Shown here piece by piece: positions 54,706 through 63,540 of a DNA stretch of 64,000 nt. The notes beneath the pieces were generated by a model. That model was not told the DNA's origin. It saw nothing but the letters and a program-made list of their open reading frames with translations, and ran no database searches. Location of the stretch: assembly GCF_049801055.1 (NCBI RefSeq), contig NZ_JBNAGF010000003.1, positions 1 to 64,000 of the forward strand, in the 5' to 3' direction. Origin of the DNA: JBNAGF01 sp049801055. GTDB lineage: Bacteria; Pseudomonadota; Alphaproteobacteria; Rhodobacterales; Rhodobacteraceae. Within the stretch, counting starts at the first letter, position 1; every line of letters begins with the position of its first letter. Position numbers and translations under genes: made by a program.

Positions 54706-57423
54706 ATGATTTATTTTGTGGCCAGAATTTTGAAATGGGCACTTGCTCTGGGAATCGCGTTGGTCACAATCGGATGGCTCTTGTTGGCAGCACCGTTCTT
54801 TTCGGGCACCCGACAACAGATTGTAGCGGATGTTTTGACTGAACAGTTGGGCCAAGCGGTCATGGTCGAGGACGATGTCAGTGTGGTGCTAGGTCCGATC
54901 AGTCGAATTCGCGCTGGAGGGGTTCTAATCCCCAGCGAAAACGTCGATGGCACCAACCTGGCCGAACTCGCACTACTAGAGTTGGATCTGGATGTTCTGG
55001 CACTGCTGAATGGTCAGATCGATCTGGACAACATCACCGTCGACGGCTTGCAAGTGAATATGGTGACGTTGGAAAACGGCACGACAAGCTGGACACCGAC
55101 AAATCGCCCAGAAACGACAGAGGAACCGGAGAAAGCCCCGGAGGAAGTAGCCGAAGCGCCAGAGAGGAGTAACGGTGGCATTTGGGGGTTTCTTCGGCAC
55201 CGTACGGCGTCATTTACCTCCATCGGGCTGAAAATCGACAACCAGGTTTCCGGCTTTGTCTTTGCCTTCGATTTGGAGCACCTCAAATTCGACCAACTGG
55301 ACGATGGCAACCGGTTGGGTGTGAGTGGGCGTGGCACATTGAATGAACAGACCTTTGAGCTTGATGGGAGCTACCCGACAGATGCGCCGTTCACCACGCG
55401 TGCCAACTTTGGCGAGATGAAATTGACGTTTGATGGAGATCCACTTCCCGCCAACCAGGGCGGTGGGTTTACCGGAGTGCTGACATTGGACACCGGTGAG
55501 TTCGGAGATTTCCTCGATGTGATCGGGCTGGATCGGGTGCTGGAAGGATCCGGGAAGCTATCGGCCGGACTAACCAGCCAAAACGGCACACTGAAAGTAG
55601 CTGACTTTGCGACCGTGGTGGACTTGGACGAAGGGCAGCAGATCAAGGCCCAAGGTGATGTTGAAAACCTGCTGAAAGCAAAGGGGTTCGATATCAGGCT
55701 CAATGCACGGTTCCATCCAGAGGGCGGCCCTCCCGCCGATGCCGCCAATCTGAAAGACCTTAAATTGACGGGTCTGTCCGCACATATACTTGGTGATGGA
55801 AAGGCGGTCGAACTTGATGAGTTTCTGATAACCACCAATGCCTTTGACCAGGGATTGGATCAAGTCGGCCCCGTATCCATAGGACGGCTTCGGCGCACTC
55901 CTGGAGGCCATTTGGCGATGGAGGAATTTAAGCTCCAAGCCGGACCAATCGATGCACCCTATATTGTGGCGCAAGGAAACATTCGGAACCTCTTACAACT
56001 CAAGCAGTTAGACCTGACCGGCAAACTGGCGGCACCGGCCTCTCTGTTGCTCAAAGAACTTGGGGACGATGTGGCCAAGGCATTTGGCGGGGTTGAAGCC
56101 GACTTTTCGGTTGATGATACGCAGGGACATCTGAGCTTGAAAACGCTTGATGCTCGCACGGTGAACACCGACGTCTGGGCTCTCGACGCGCATCTGGCTC
56201 TTGGGGATGTCACAGGACTGGACGGGATCGAATTCGATTTTGATCTGGACATCGCCGATGGTGCGCATTTCCTTGGGGCACTGAAACTGGAAGAGGTGGA
56301 CACAGGTCCGCTGGAAATCAGCGCAGCCGCACAAGGCAAGGGCAAGGACTTCACCACTCGGCTTGGTCTGGCGGCGGGTTCGTCAAAACTGAATGCTTCC
56401 CTGGAAACGTCCGTGTCCGAAGGACGCCCCACCGTAGATGGACGAATTTTCAGTGAGCGTTTGGATGTCGAAGACCTTAGAAAAGCAATCTCCGGCGTGG
56501 TCGAGTTAGGTAAGATTGGCAACGAAGCGGGCATAGAAAAAGAAGACGCGGTAGCCGATGAAGAGGCGGATGAAACGGATTTTCAGCCACTTGTCTTACC
56601 CAAGGAAGAAGGCAAGCCTACCGATCTTGTTGATTTGGAAGAGTTGGTTTTGAACACTGACCTGACGGTGAAGCTCGAGATCAGAGAGATTACCGGTCAA
56701 CAGGGCGTTTCAAGTCTGGCGAGCGAATTGGTGTCCAAAGACGGCCAAGCACGGCTTGGGCCCGCCGAAGTCACCTACGGCGGCGGATACTTCAAAGTGG
56801 CCGCAGAAATGGACCTTGTTGAAACCCCAGAGCTTTTGTCAGTGTCCGGAGCTACCAGCGGCTGGGATTTCGGAAAGATCCTCGATGCGGTCGGGTTGGG
56901 GATCGATGCCCATGGCACGCTGAGCGGCAATTTCGACATTACCGGAAACCATAGTTCCGCCCGAACTTTCATCAATTCGATGTACGGCTCGGCCTCTATT
57001 TCGATGAGCAAGGGGGATGTTGCAACCAGCCTTCTTGAATTGGCTGGGTTGGGAATATTCCCATGGCTGTTCTCCGAGGAGTTTCAGCAAGGATACACTG
57101 ACATCGTCTGTGTGGTCGCCCCAGTGCAAATCAATGCCGGTAAGATAAGCTTTGATTCCATGGTCGCCGAAACCGAGAGCGTCCAGTTGGTGGCACAGGG
57201 TCATGTAGACTGGATCAACGACTCCATCGCCTTGCGAGCCGAGCCCCGCCGTGTGGGCAAGCCATTGGCCCGCAGTGCTTGGCCCTTCGATGTGACCGGC
57301 AGGCTAAGTGAACCCAAGTTCAAGTTGGATGTCGGCGGATCTCGCAGTAAACGAGCAGATGGTGCTGATGAAATGCCCGCTGAACGGAAGCCTTGCGTGC
57401 CTGACTTACTTCAGTTGGAATGA
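54706..57423 (+). CDS. AsmA-family protein
   Basis: A 905-aa envelope protein with one N-terminal membrane segment (ALALGIALVTIGWLLLAA) and a long beta-rich periplasmic body of the AsmA/bridge-like type. A Glu/Pro-rich linker lies at about residues 135-155, and the C-terminal part has the AsmA_2-like GTLSGNFDITGN and VAQGHVDWIND. GGAGAGC precedes the ATG. Such proteins are linked to outer-membrane lipid supply. A NUDIX fragment begins right behind it. Confidence 0.88.
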   Translation: MIYFVARILKWALALGIALVTIGWLLLAAPFFSGTRQQIVADVLTEQLGQAVMVEDDVSVVLGPISRIRAGGVLIPSENVDGTNLAELALLELDLDVLALLNGQIDLDNITVDGLQVNMVTLENGTTSWTPTNRPETTEEPEKAPEEVAEAPERSNGGIWGFLRHRTASFTSIGLKIDNQVSGFVFAFDLEHLKFDQLDDGNRLGVSGRGTLNEQTFELDGSYPTDAPFTTRANFGEMKLTFDGDPLPANQGGGFTGVLTLDTGEFGDFLDVIGLDRVLEGSGKLSAGLTSQNGTLKVADFATVVDLDEGQQIKAQGDVENLLKAKGFDIRLNARFHPEGGPPADAANLKDLKLTGLSAHILGDGKAVELDEFLITTNAFDQGLDQVGPVSIGRLRRTPGGHLAMEEFKLQAGPIDAPYIVAQGNIRNLLQLKQLDLTGKLAAPASLLLKELGDDVAKAFGGVEADFSVDDTQGHLSLKTLDARTVNTDVWALDAHLALGDVTGLDGIEFDFDLDIADGAHFLGALKLEEVDTGPLEISAAAQGKGKDFTTRLGLAAGSSKLNASLETSVSEGRPTVDGRIFSERLDVEDLRKAISGVVELGKIGNEAGIEKEDAVADEEADETDFQPLVLPKEEGKPTDLVDLEELVLNTDLTVKLEIREITGQQGVSSLASELVSKDGQARLGPAEVTYGGGYFKVAAEMDLVETPELLSVSGATSGWDFGKILDAVGLGIDAHGTLSGNFDITGNHSSARTFINSMYGSASISMSKGDVATSLLELAGLGIFPWLFSEEFQQGYTDIVCVVAPVQINAGKISFDSMVAETESVQLVAQGHVDWINDSIALRAEPRRVGKPLARSAWPFDVTGRLSEPKFKLDVGGSRSKRADGADEMPAERKPCVPDLLQLE

Positions 57424-57431
57424 ACTCATAA

Positions 57432-57882
57432 CTAGCAGTCGAACAGCTTGGATTGCGGGATCCTGCTGTTGCAATCGTAGTGTCCGAGCACAAGGAACCG
57501 GGTGAGGCCTGCGTGTTGATGACATTGATGCCCCTAAAGCTAAACCGCCACGGTGGTCACTATACCTTGCCGGTCTGTCGCTTGGACGAGGGTGAGCTTG
57601 AGGTCGATGCCGCTCTCAGGGAACTGTACGAAGAACTGGGACTCGACTTAGGTTCAGATGACGTCCTTGGTAAGCTCGACCAGTTTCCAACCAGATCCGG
57701 GTTCCGGATTTCACCTATTGTGGCGTGGACCTTCGGTGAAGTTGAATTGCGTCCTGATCCTTCAGAGGTTGCGCAGGTGTTCCATTTGCCTTTGCGCGAG
57801 CTCGCCAGCTCCAACATTCCCAGTCTTGAGGAAAGCTACAATAGCGATCATCCGGTTTTGTCTGCCTTCCTCCCGACTTTGA
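57432..57882 (+). pseudogene. NUDIX hydrolase fragment 2 (N- and C-terminally truncated)
   Basis: The frame carries RDPAVAIVVSEHKEPGEACV, LNRHGGHYTLPVCRLDEGEL and RELYEELGLDL, then TRSGFRISPIVAWTFGE and QVFHLPLREL to LSAFLPTL. The Nudix box is nearly complete, but the first glycine is replaced (PVCRLDEGE where PGGR-DEGE is usual). No ATG opens the frame; a stop at 57429 is followed directly by coding-like text, so the 5' end is lost. The end is lost where sequence shared with 43498-43723 breaks off at about 57882. An intact but unusual protein starting at TTG 57453 cannot be fully excluded. Confidence 0.75.
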
Positions 57883-57885
57883 GTT

Positions 57886-59520
57886 TCAGGCGGCCGTCGA
57901 CCGGCACAGGCAGCTGGCCTGGATCGGAATATCCGCACGCGCAACGGCCTGATCCAGCAGCAGCTTTACATGCGGCAGTTCCACAGCTTCATCCCGCCGC
58001 ACAAGGCATTCGTGCAACCCGTGCAGCGCCCAGACGTTCCGGGGATGTTGGCTTGGCCTAGGCAGTTTCCCATCAAGCCCGAGATCGGCCCGGTAAACGG
58101 CCTCAGCCTCATCATATTCACCAGCCTCCATCAGCAGCGCCCCCAAGGCGTGACGCGTGGGTTGTGGCCAGGACCATGGTTCTTCATATTCCAGCCCGTC
58201 ATCCAGCTCTACCGCTCGGCGCAGATGATCTAGGCCGACGTCGCGGTTACCAGACTTAAAGGCAATTTCGCCCTTCATCATCTCTTCAGCAACGGCCAGC
58301 ACGTCGCGCGCCTTGTTGTTGAACAGCATTCTGCTGTCCGGAACTTCGGCGTAGGCTGCGATGAAGTCGCCCATAATCGCCTGGGCTTCTTCATGTCGGC
58401 CCAGATTGGCCAGTGCGACGGCCTTGGCATAGTAAATCAGGGCGTTGGTCGTGACATAAAGCTCCTTGTCCTCAGGTTGTGCCAAGTCAAGGATTTCTGT
58501 CCACATGCCAAACCGGATATAGACATGAGGGGCTGCGGCCACAAAGGTTTCAAAGATATCCGGATAAGACCGAACCACCTCGTCTGGGACCTCGTCGCGT
58601 AAGCGGACGACGGCGTCCACCGCCGCCGCCTTCTGCCCAAGGAACATCGCGCCGTAAAAGGCGAAGTGCAGGTTGTGGATGCGGTACAGGGCATAGAAAT
58701 TCGCCGCCCCGGCATAGGCTTTGAACACGTCATCGACCTTGGCCGCCGCAAGATTGCGATAAAGCACATTCTGATACTCGCCGCACAGAACATCGATATG
58801 CGTGGCCATGTGAACAAGATGCCCTGCATCGGGGACCAGGTCCTTGAGCCGGTCGCCATGGCGCAGCGCCCGTTCGGGATGAGGAGACATTTCCATCAGG
58901 TGAATGTACATATGCAGCAGCCCCGGATGGTCCCAAGCGCCCGGAGTATGATCAAAGGCGTGCTCCAGAACCGCCATCGCCTCAACGGTCGAAGCCTCTG
59001 GGTTGGGCACACTGTTGTGAAAATCCCAGAGTTGCCAGGGCGTCCGGTTCATCATTGCCTCTGCATAAAAACAGGCGATATCCAGATCATCCCTATTCGC
59101 CTCATAAACCGGTTTCATCGCTTCGGCGAACCCATCGTTAAAGGGCTGATAATCCTCAATCTCTGGGTCGGTTGGGTAACGAGATGCCAGCGCCTCGATC
59201 AATGCACGTTCTGCGGGCTTGACGTTTTCCAGCGACAGTCCGGCTTTGAGTGCTGCATGGGCCTTGTCCAATGCAGGTGCCTTTTCCTCTGGCGTGAACA
59301 CTTCCCATGGTTTGTTGTAATTTGGACCAATGGCGTATGCGATGCCCCAATGGGCCAGTGCGCATTCGGGATCGGCCTCAACCGCCTTTTCAAAGCAAAC
59401 AATGGCTTCTTCATGGTTATAAGCAAATACCCAGACAAGGCCACGGTCAAACCAGGTTTGGGCGGCAGGCACAGCGCTAGCAAGGCGGCTGTAGCCACCC
59501 AGATCGAAATAGTCAGTCAT
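57886..59520 (-). CDS. TPR-repeat protein
   Basis: A 544-aa cytoplasmic protein of the TPR38-like type. It has helical repeats such as AIVCFEKAVEADPECALAHW near the N-terminus, NPEASTVEAMAVLEHAFDHT in the middle and YDEAEAVYRADLG near the C-terminus. His-rich stretches (HPGLLHMYIHLMEMSPHPE) are conserved-looking. ATG at 59520 has GGGAG upstream. The stop lies 3 bp from the broken end of NUDIX fragment 2, so its last residues may have been altered by that rearrangement. The role is unknown. Confidence 0.85.
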   Translation of the reverse strand: MTDYFDLGGYSRLASAVPAAQTWFDRGLVWVFAYNHEEAIVCFEKAVEADPECALAHWGIAYAIGPNYNKPWEVFTPEEKAPALDKAHAALKAGLSLENVKPAERALIEALASRYPTDPEIEDYQPFNDGFAEAMKPVYEANRDDLDIACFYAEAMMNRTPWQLWDFHNSVPNPEASTVEAMAVLEHAFDHTPGAWDHPGLLHMYIHLMEMSPHPERALRHGDRLKDLVPDAGHLVHMATHIDVLCGEYQNVLYRNLAAAKVDDVFKAYAGAANFYALYRIHNLHFAFYGAMFLGQKAAAVDAVVRLRDEVPDEVVRSYPDIFETFVAAAPHVYIRFGMWTEILDLAQPEDKELYVTTNALIYYAKAVALANLGRHEEAQAIMGDFIAAYAEVPDSRMLFNNKARDVLAVAEEMMKGEIAFKSGNRDVGLDHLRRAVELDDGLEYEEPWSWPQPTRHALGALLMEAGEYDEAEAVYRADLGLDGKLPRPSQHPRNVWALHGLHECLVRRDEAVELPHVKLLLDQAVARADIPIQASCLCRSTAA

Positions 59521-59815
59521 AAAATGCACTCCCTTTTGAAGGGCGCACTTTATCACGATTCGACCACTGGCGCTTGAACCAACCTATTGTCGTGTCACAC
59601 CGGTCAAAGGGAGAATTGTGAAAGCACCGTGGTTTGTCGTTGAAGCATGAAACTCAATACCGCTTGTCAGTTAGCTTCAGCCTGCGGCCGTTATGCCCGC
59701 TCAGGATGAGGCGACAAGGTATGAAACCGGTGAGCCGGTCTGCGTGAGCACGATTGGCATGGATGACAGCCAATGCTTTCTTTTGCGCCACCACCCTCTT
59801 CCATGTTGCCCGCAG

Positions 59816-59911
59816 CTATAGAGATCCTTCAGAGGTTGCGCAGGTGTTCTACTTGTCTTTGCGCAAACACGATAGCTCCGACATTCCCAGACTTGAGGAA
59901 AGCGACAATGT
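59816..59911 (+). pseudogene. NUDIX hydrolase fragment 3 (about 30 codons)
   Basis: The frame reads DPSEVAQVFYLSLRKHDSSD and IPRLEESDN before a stop. It corresponds to DPSEVAQVFHLPLRELASSN of fragment 2 and is close to it at the DNA level. Neither the Nudix box nor the C-terminus is present. Confidence 0.75.
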
Positions 59912-60588
59912 CTGAAGTTCTGTTGATTGTTCCACAGGGTTCTGGATATGAATTAAATCAACCAGCCAAGCTACGAGATGAGATCGGGTTAGATGGCCAC
60001 CGCTTTGCAACGCTTCCAGAAACGGGTGCCCCGCGCTTTGAAGACCTAGTAATTCAAGAGTAACGAAGAACTCAATTTTCCCGAAGAGACACTCTCAATC
60101 CTTAGGCGATCTCAGTTTGCAGCCTGTGGCGACGGCGGGAATACACGAGAAAAGATCAATGTAGTGCCGAACCTTAGATATCGGGTTGACCGCACTCGGC
60201 CCTTACCGGACGTTGAACGTGTAAGTCGAATGCTGCATTCGCAGCTCGCATTGCTGCCGTTCGCTGCGATTGCACGGTCATGCCTAGTGTCGAACGACTG
60301 GACTGCGGACTTTGCTGCTGATGGAGACGATTGGATCAAGGGTGGCAAACGGCCCTTAGCAGCCCATAAGCCTTGCTTAAGATAACGGCAGCTCAGAGCC
60401 CACAGGCGAATTGGATCGCGGAAGCAGCTTTCATCAAAGAGGGCGGGAAGGCATTGGATTTCGGGAAGAAAGGCTCAAGACGCGCCTTCTGCGCATCCGC
60501 CAGCCGGAAAAGATCAGACAGGTTCACTGCTCGGTTTTCGAACCGTGATTCACGCCACTAGAGGAAATTAATGGGTCCTGATCTTAGA
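59912..60588. other. Gene-poor spacer before the second repeat copy
   Basis: A possible 51-codon frame starts at ATG 59908 and ends at 60063; it has no recognised family and overlaps the NUDIX scrap. The rest holds degraded text (around 60230-60330, phrases such as GCTGCCGTTCGCTGCGATTG) like the other interspersed spacers. I see no RNA gene or complete IS. Confidence 0.4.
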
Positions 60589-60910
60589 GATTCCGGCAAC
60601 TGTTCGGGCCATGCAAAACGGTGCAGTAACCTTCCTTGAAAAACCGGTTGAGTATGCCGAGCTTGAACTGGCGATTGAAACCGCGCTGAAAAAAGGCGCC
60701 GATCTGCGCGCCAATCCAAGTGACCAGTCTGCTGCGGACGAATTGCTCGCCTCCCTCACCGAGAGGCAGAAGGATGTATTCCGAATTCTGGTGACGGGGG
60801 TCACGAATAAGGAGATCGCCCAAGAGCTCGGCATCGGCGAAAGAACGGTCAAAGCCCACCGGCACGCGATCATGGAACGTCTCGAAGCAGACAGCATCGC
60901 AGACATCTAA
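60589..60910 (+). pseudogene. Truncated FixJ-like regulator copy
   Basis: The text from ATTCCGGCAACTGTTC onwards matches 35743-36066. It covers the end of the receiver domain (FLEKPVEY) and the LuxR-type domain (LTERQKDVFRILVTG to AHRHAIMERL). The phospho-acceptor Asp and start are missing. TAA at 60908 replaces the Tyr codon of DIYRLAARLGLN, so the last ten residues are lost too. An internal ATG at 60611 could give a 99-aa DNA-binding fragment, but no ribosome-binding site supports it. Confidence 0.88.
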
Positions 60911-61044
60911 CGGCTGGCGGCTAGGCTCGGGCTAAACTGATCCTCGGAAACAGACCGGCTTACAAAAAACGGACAAAGATTCCCTTTGGTACAATATCGG
61001 GCTGACCGAGACGCTGGCAGAATGGCCTTCAGGAGGACCAATCT

Positions 61045-61464
61045 GTGTCTCGGTTCCGTGGCCATGTATTTGTTGTGGATGACGATTCCAGCTTTTTGGC
61101 TGCCATTTGTCGTCTGATCCGTGTGTGTGGGTTCGAGGCAACCGGCGTGGTTCGGTTAAGCGACCTCTATGCCTACCTGCCCTTTCCGGAAGAGAGTTGT
61201 GTCCTGGCAGACATTATTCTCGACGGCGAGAGTGGGTTAGAGATTCCAGGTGTCCTTTGTGACCGGGGTGAACCCGCCCCAGTGATCTTCATGTCGGCTA
61301 CTGACGACGTCGAGACACTGGTTGCTGCGGATCATGCCGGGTCTGCACGCTGCCTTCGAAAACCCTTCGAGGCTGACGAACTTTTCCACTCACTGACCGC
61401 AGTGTTGCCCGAACCGGGCCAAGCTGCTGATCCCAACGCATATGCCAACGAGGATTCACGATGA
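61045..61464 (+). CDS. Single-domain response regulator, copy 2
   Basis: A 139-aa receiver protein nearly identical to the one at 36200-36619, with the same GTG start, CAGGAGGA leader, Asp56 and LRKPFEADE. The few changes include Gly-to-Cys in RVCGFEA and Phe-to-Cys in VLCDRGE. Its stop overlaps the DUF3604 start as in copy 1. With no kinase or intact FixJ beside it, it would have to work with the kinase at 33685. Confidence 0.9.
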   Translation: MSRFRGHVFVVDDDSSFLAAICRLIRVCGFEATGVVRLSDLYAYLPFPEESCVLADIILDGESGLEIPGVLCDRGEPAPVIFMSATDDVETLVAADHAGSARCLRKPFEADELFHSLTAVLPEPGQAADPNAYANEDSR

Positions 61465-63374
61465 AAAAAGATCTTTTGCTCTCAACCAGATTACCAGCCG
61501 CCGCATTGGCCTCACTTGTGGTCAGCTCAGCCGCATTTGCACTGGAGGTCACACCCCAACAAGTGGGCGAGGTGCAGCCGGAATACTCGCCCCATGTGAA
61601 CGAAAGCTTTCCTCAGCGGGTGTTCTGGGGGGACACGCACCTGCACACGACCTATTCCCCCGATGCAGGAATGCTAAAGAACTTCGACCTAGGCCCGGAA
61701 GAAGCCTATCGCATGGCTCGGGGCGAGCAGGTGACCGCCAACAACGGGATGCAGGCAAAGCTAGTTCGGCCTCTCGATTTCCTCGTCGTTTCCGATCACT
61801 CGGAATACATGGGCCTGATTCCCGAAATCCGCGGGGGTAACCCCGATCTGCTGAAAGACCCTATCGGCAAGCAATGGTATGACTGGTACAACGAAGGCGA
61901 GGACGGTCAGTACAAGGTCTTTCTTAATTTCGCGGAGGACCTGAGCAACAATACCGGCCGGATCGAGTTCAGCAAGATTGCCCGGTCGACCTGGGACTAC
62001 ATGACCGAGACAGCGGATCAGTACAACAATCCCGGGTCCTTTACGGCCTTTATCGGCTACGAATGGTCCTCTACGCCAAAAGGCGACAATCTGCACCGGG
62101 TCGTCATTTTCAAGGATGATGCGGACAAGGCCAGCCGGGTTGTTCCTTTTTCGTCCTTCGACAGTGCCGATCCGGAGGATCTCTGGAGATTCCTTGCTGA
62201 TTATGAGGACAAGACTGGGGGGCGGGTCATGGCCATCCCGCATAATGGCAATGTCTCAAATGGCGCGATGTTCGATACTGAAACCCGAAGCGGTGAACCC
62301 ATCAGTGCCGAGTACGCCAAAATGCGAATGCGCTTCGAGCGACTTCACGAGATGACCCAGATGAAAGGTGACAGCGAAACTCATCCTATGTTGTCTCCGG
62401 AAGATGAATTTGCGGACTATGGTACGTGGGACAAAGCCAACCTGACAGGGGTAGCTTCGCCAACTCCGGAAGATCTGCCGGGCAGCTACGCGCGGTCTGC
62501 GCTCAAGCGTGGAATGCAGATCGAAGCCGAAGTCGGAGCAAACCCCTACAAGCAGGGTTTCATTGGATCGACCGACAGCCACACCTCATTGGCGACAGCA
62601 GGCGAAATGAACTTCTTTGGCAAAGCGTCGATTGCCGAGCCCTATGCGGGTCGTTGGGATCATGTCCTGATTCAGAGCCAGACCGATGACAGCCTGACCA
62701 CTTACAACTACGAAACATTGGCGGCAGGTCTGGCCGGCGTCTGGGCCGAAGAGAATACCCGGGAATCGCTGTTTGAGGCTATGGAACGCCGGGAAACCTA
62801 TGCCACCACCGGCACACGCATGACCGTCCGCAATTTCTGCGGATTTGGCTTTGAGTCCGGCGACGTGCATCGTTCGGATTTCGCACGCCACGGATATGTC
62901 ACCGGGGTGCCGATGGGTGGAGAGTTAAACGGTGCTGAGGAGGGCAAGGCACCGACCTGTGTCATCCGGGCCCTGCGCGATCCGGATGGGGCCAATCTCG
63001 ACCGGTTGCAGATCGTCAAGGGCTGGCTCAACCCGGATGGGTCCACGGGGGAGCAGGTCTATAACGTCACTGTCTCCGACGGGCGAGAGATCAAACCGGA
63101 CGGTTCAGTTGATCCTGTGGGAAATACGGTCGACCTGTCGATCCCCAGCTACACTAACACGATTGGCGATGCATTGATGTTTGGCGAATGGACTGACCCT
63201 GATTTCGATCCGGCCAAGCCTTCGTTCTATTACGTGCGGGTGCTGGAAATCCCGACCCCAACCTGGGCGGCAAAGGACTCCGTGTTCTTTGGTGTCGAGA
63301 TGCCGGACGAGGTTCCCATGGTGCATCAGGAACGCGCGTACACCTCGCCCATCTGGTACACGCCCGAAAGTTGA
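61461..63374 (+). CDS. Secreted DUF3604 protein, copy 2
   Basis: A 637-aa protein that differs from the copy at 36616-38529 at about six residues, for example Val to Ile in KDPIGK, Lys to Arg in EDLWRFL, Glu to Val in LTGVASP, Met to Lys in EEGKAPT and Ser to Ala in DPAKPSF. All metal-type motifs (GDTHLHTTYS, VVSDHSEYMG, GSTDSHTS) and the signal peptide are kept, so it should be functional. The downstream DUF1254 partner gene is deleted here. Confidence 0.9.
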   Translation: MKKDLLLSTRLPAAALASLVVSSAAFALEVTPQQVGEVQPEYSPHVNESFPQRVFWGDTHLHTTYSPDAGMLKNFDLGPEEAYRMARGEQVTANNGMQAKLVRPLDFLVVSDHSEYMGLIPEIRGGNPDLLKDPIGKQWYDWYNEGEDGQYKVFLNFAEDLSNNTGRIEFSKIARSTWDYMTETADQYNNPGSFTAFIGYEWSSTPKGDNLHRVVIFKDDADKASRVVPFSSFDSADPEDLWRFLADYEDKTGGRVMAIPHNGNVSNGAMFDTETRSGEPISAEYAKMRMRFERLHEMTQMKGDSETHPMLSPEDEFADYGTWDKANLTGVASPTPEDLPGSYARSALKRGMQIEAEVGANPYKQGFIGSTDSHTSLATAGEMNFFGKASIAEPYAGRWDHVLIQSQTDDSLTTYNYETLAAGLAGVWAEENTRESLFEAMERRETYATTGTRMTVRNFCGFGFESGDVHRSDFARHGYVTGVPMGGELNGAEEGKAPTCVIRALRDPDGANLDRLQIVKGWLNPDGSTGEQVYNVTVSDGREIKPDGSVDPVGNTVDLSIPSYTNTIGDALMFGEWTDPDFDPAKPSFYYVRVLEIPTPTWAAKDSVFFGVEMPDEVPMVHQERAYTSPIWYTPES

Positions 63375-63382
63375 TGCCCCTT

Positions 63383-63481
63383 CCCTATTTTCGCTTCTAT
63401 GGGCCGAAGCAGGGGTACTTTGACCAGAGTTGGAAACTACCGCAGATCGAAGAAGTCAACTTCGACGAATTACCAAAGTAA
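63383..63481 (+). pseudogene. DUF1254/DUF1214 gene tail (33 codons)
   Basis: Starting 9 bp after the DUF3604 stop, the frame reads FPYFRFYGPKQGYFDQSWKL and ends NFDELPK with TAA at 63479. This is identical to the end of the gene at 38568-40067. Everything upstream of that point in the gene is deleted. Confidence 0.9.
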
Positions 63482-63540
63482 GCGATGGAGCCGCGCTTGA
63501 GTACAACTTCTTTTGCCTTATAACTCAAAGGACCTAAAAA

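Noticed and set aside
59908..60063. A 51-codon open frame starting MSEVLLIVPQGSG
   Set aside because: It begins inside NUDIX fragment 3, has no ribosome-binding site and no recognised family. Too weak to list as a gene.
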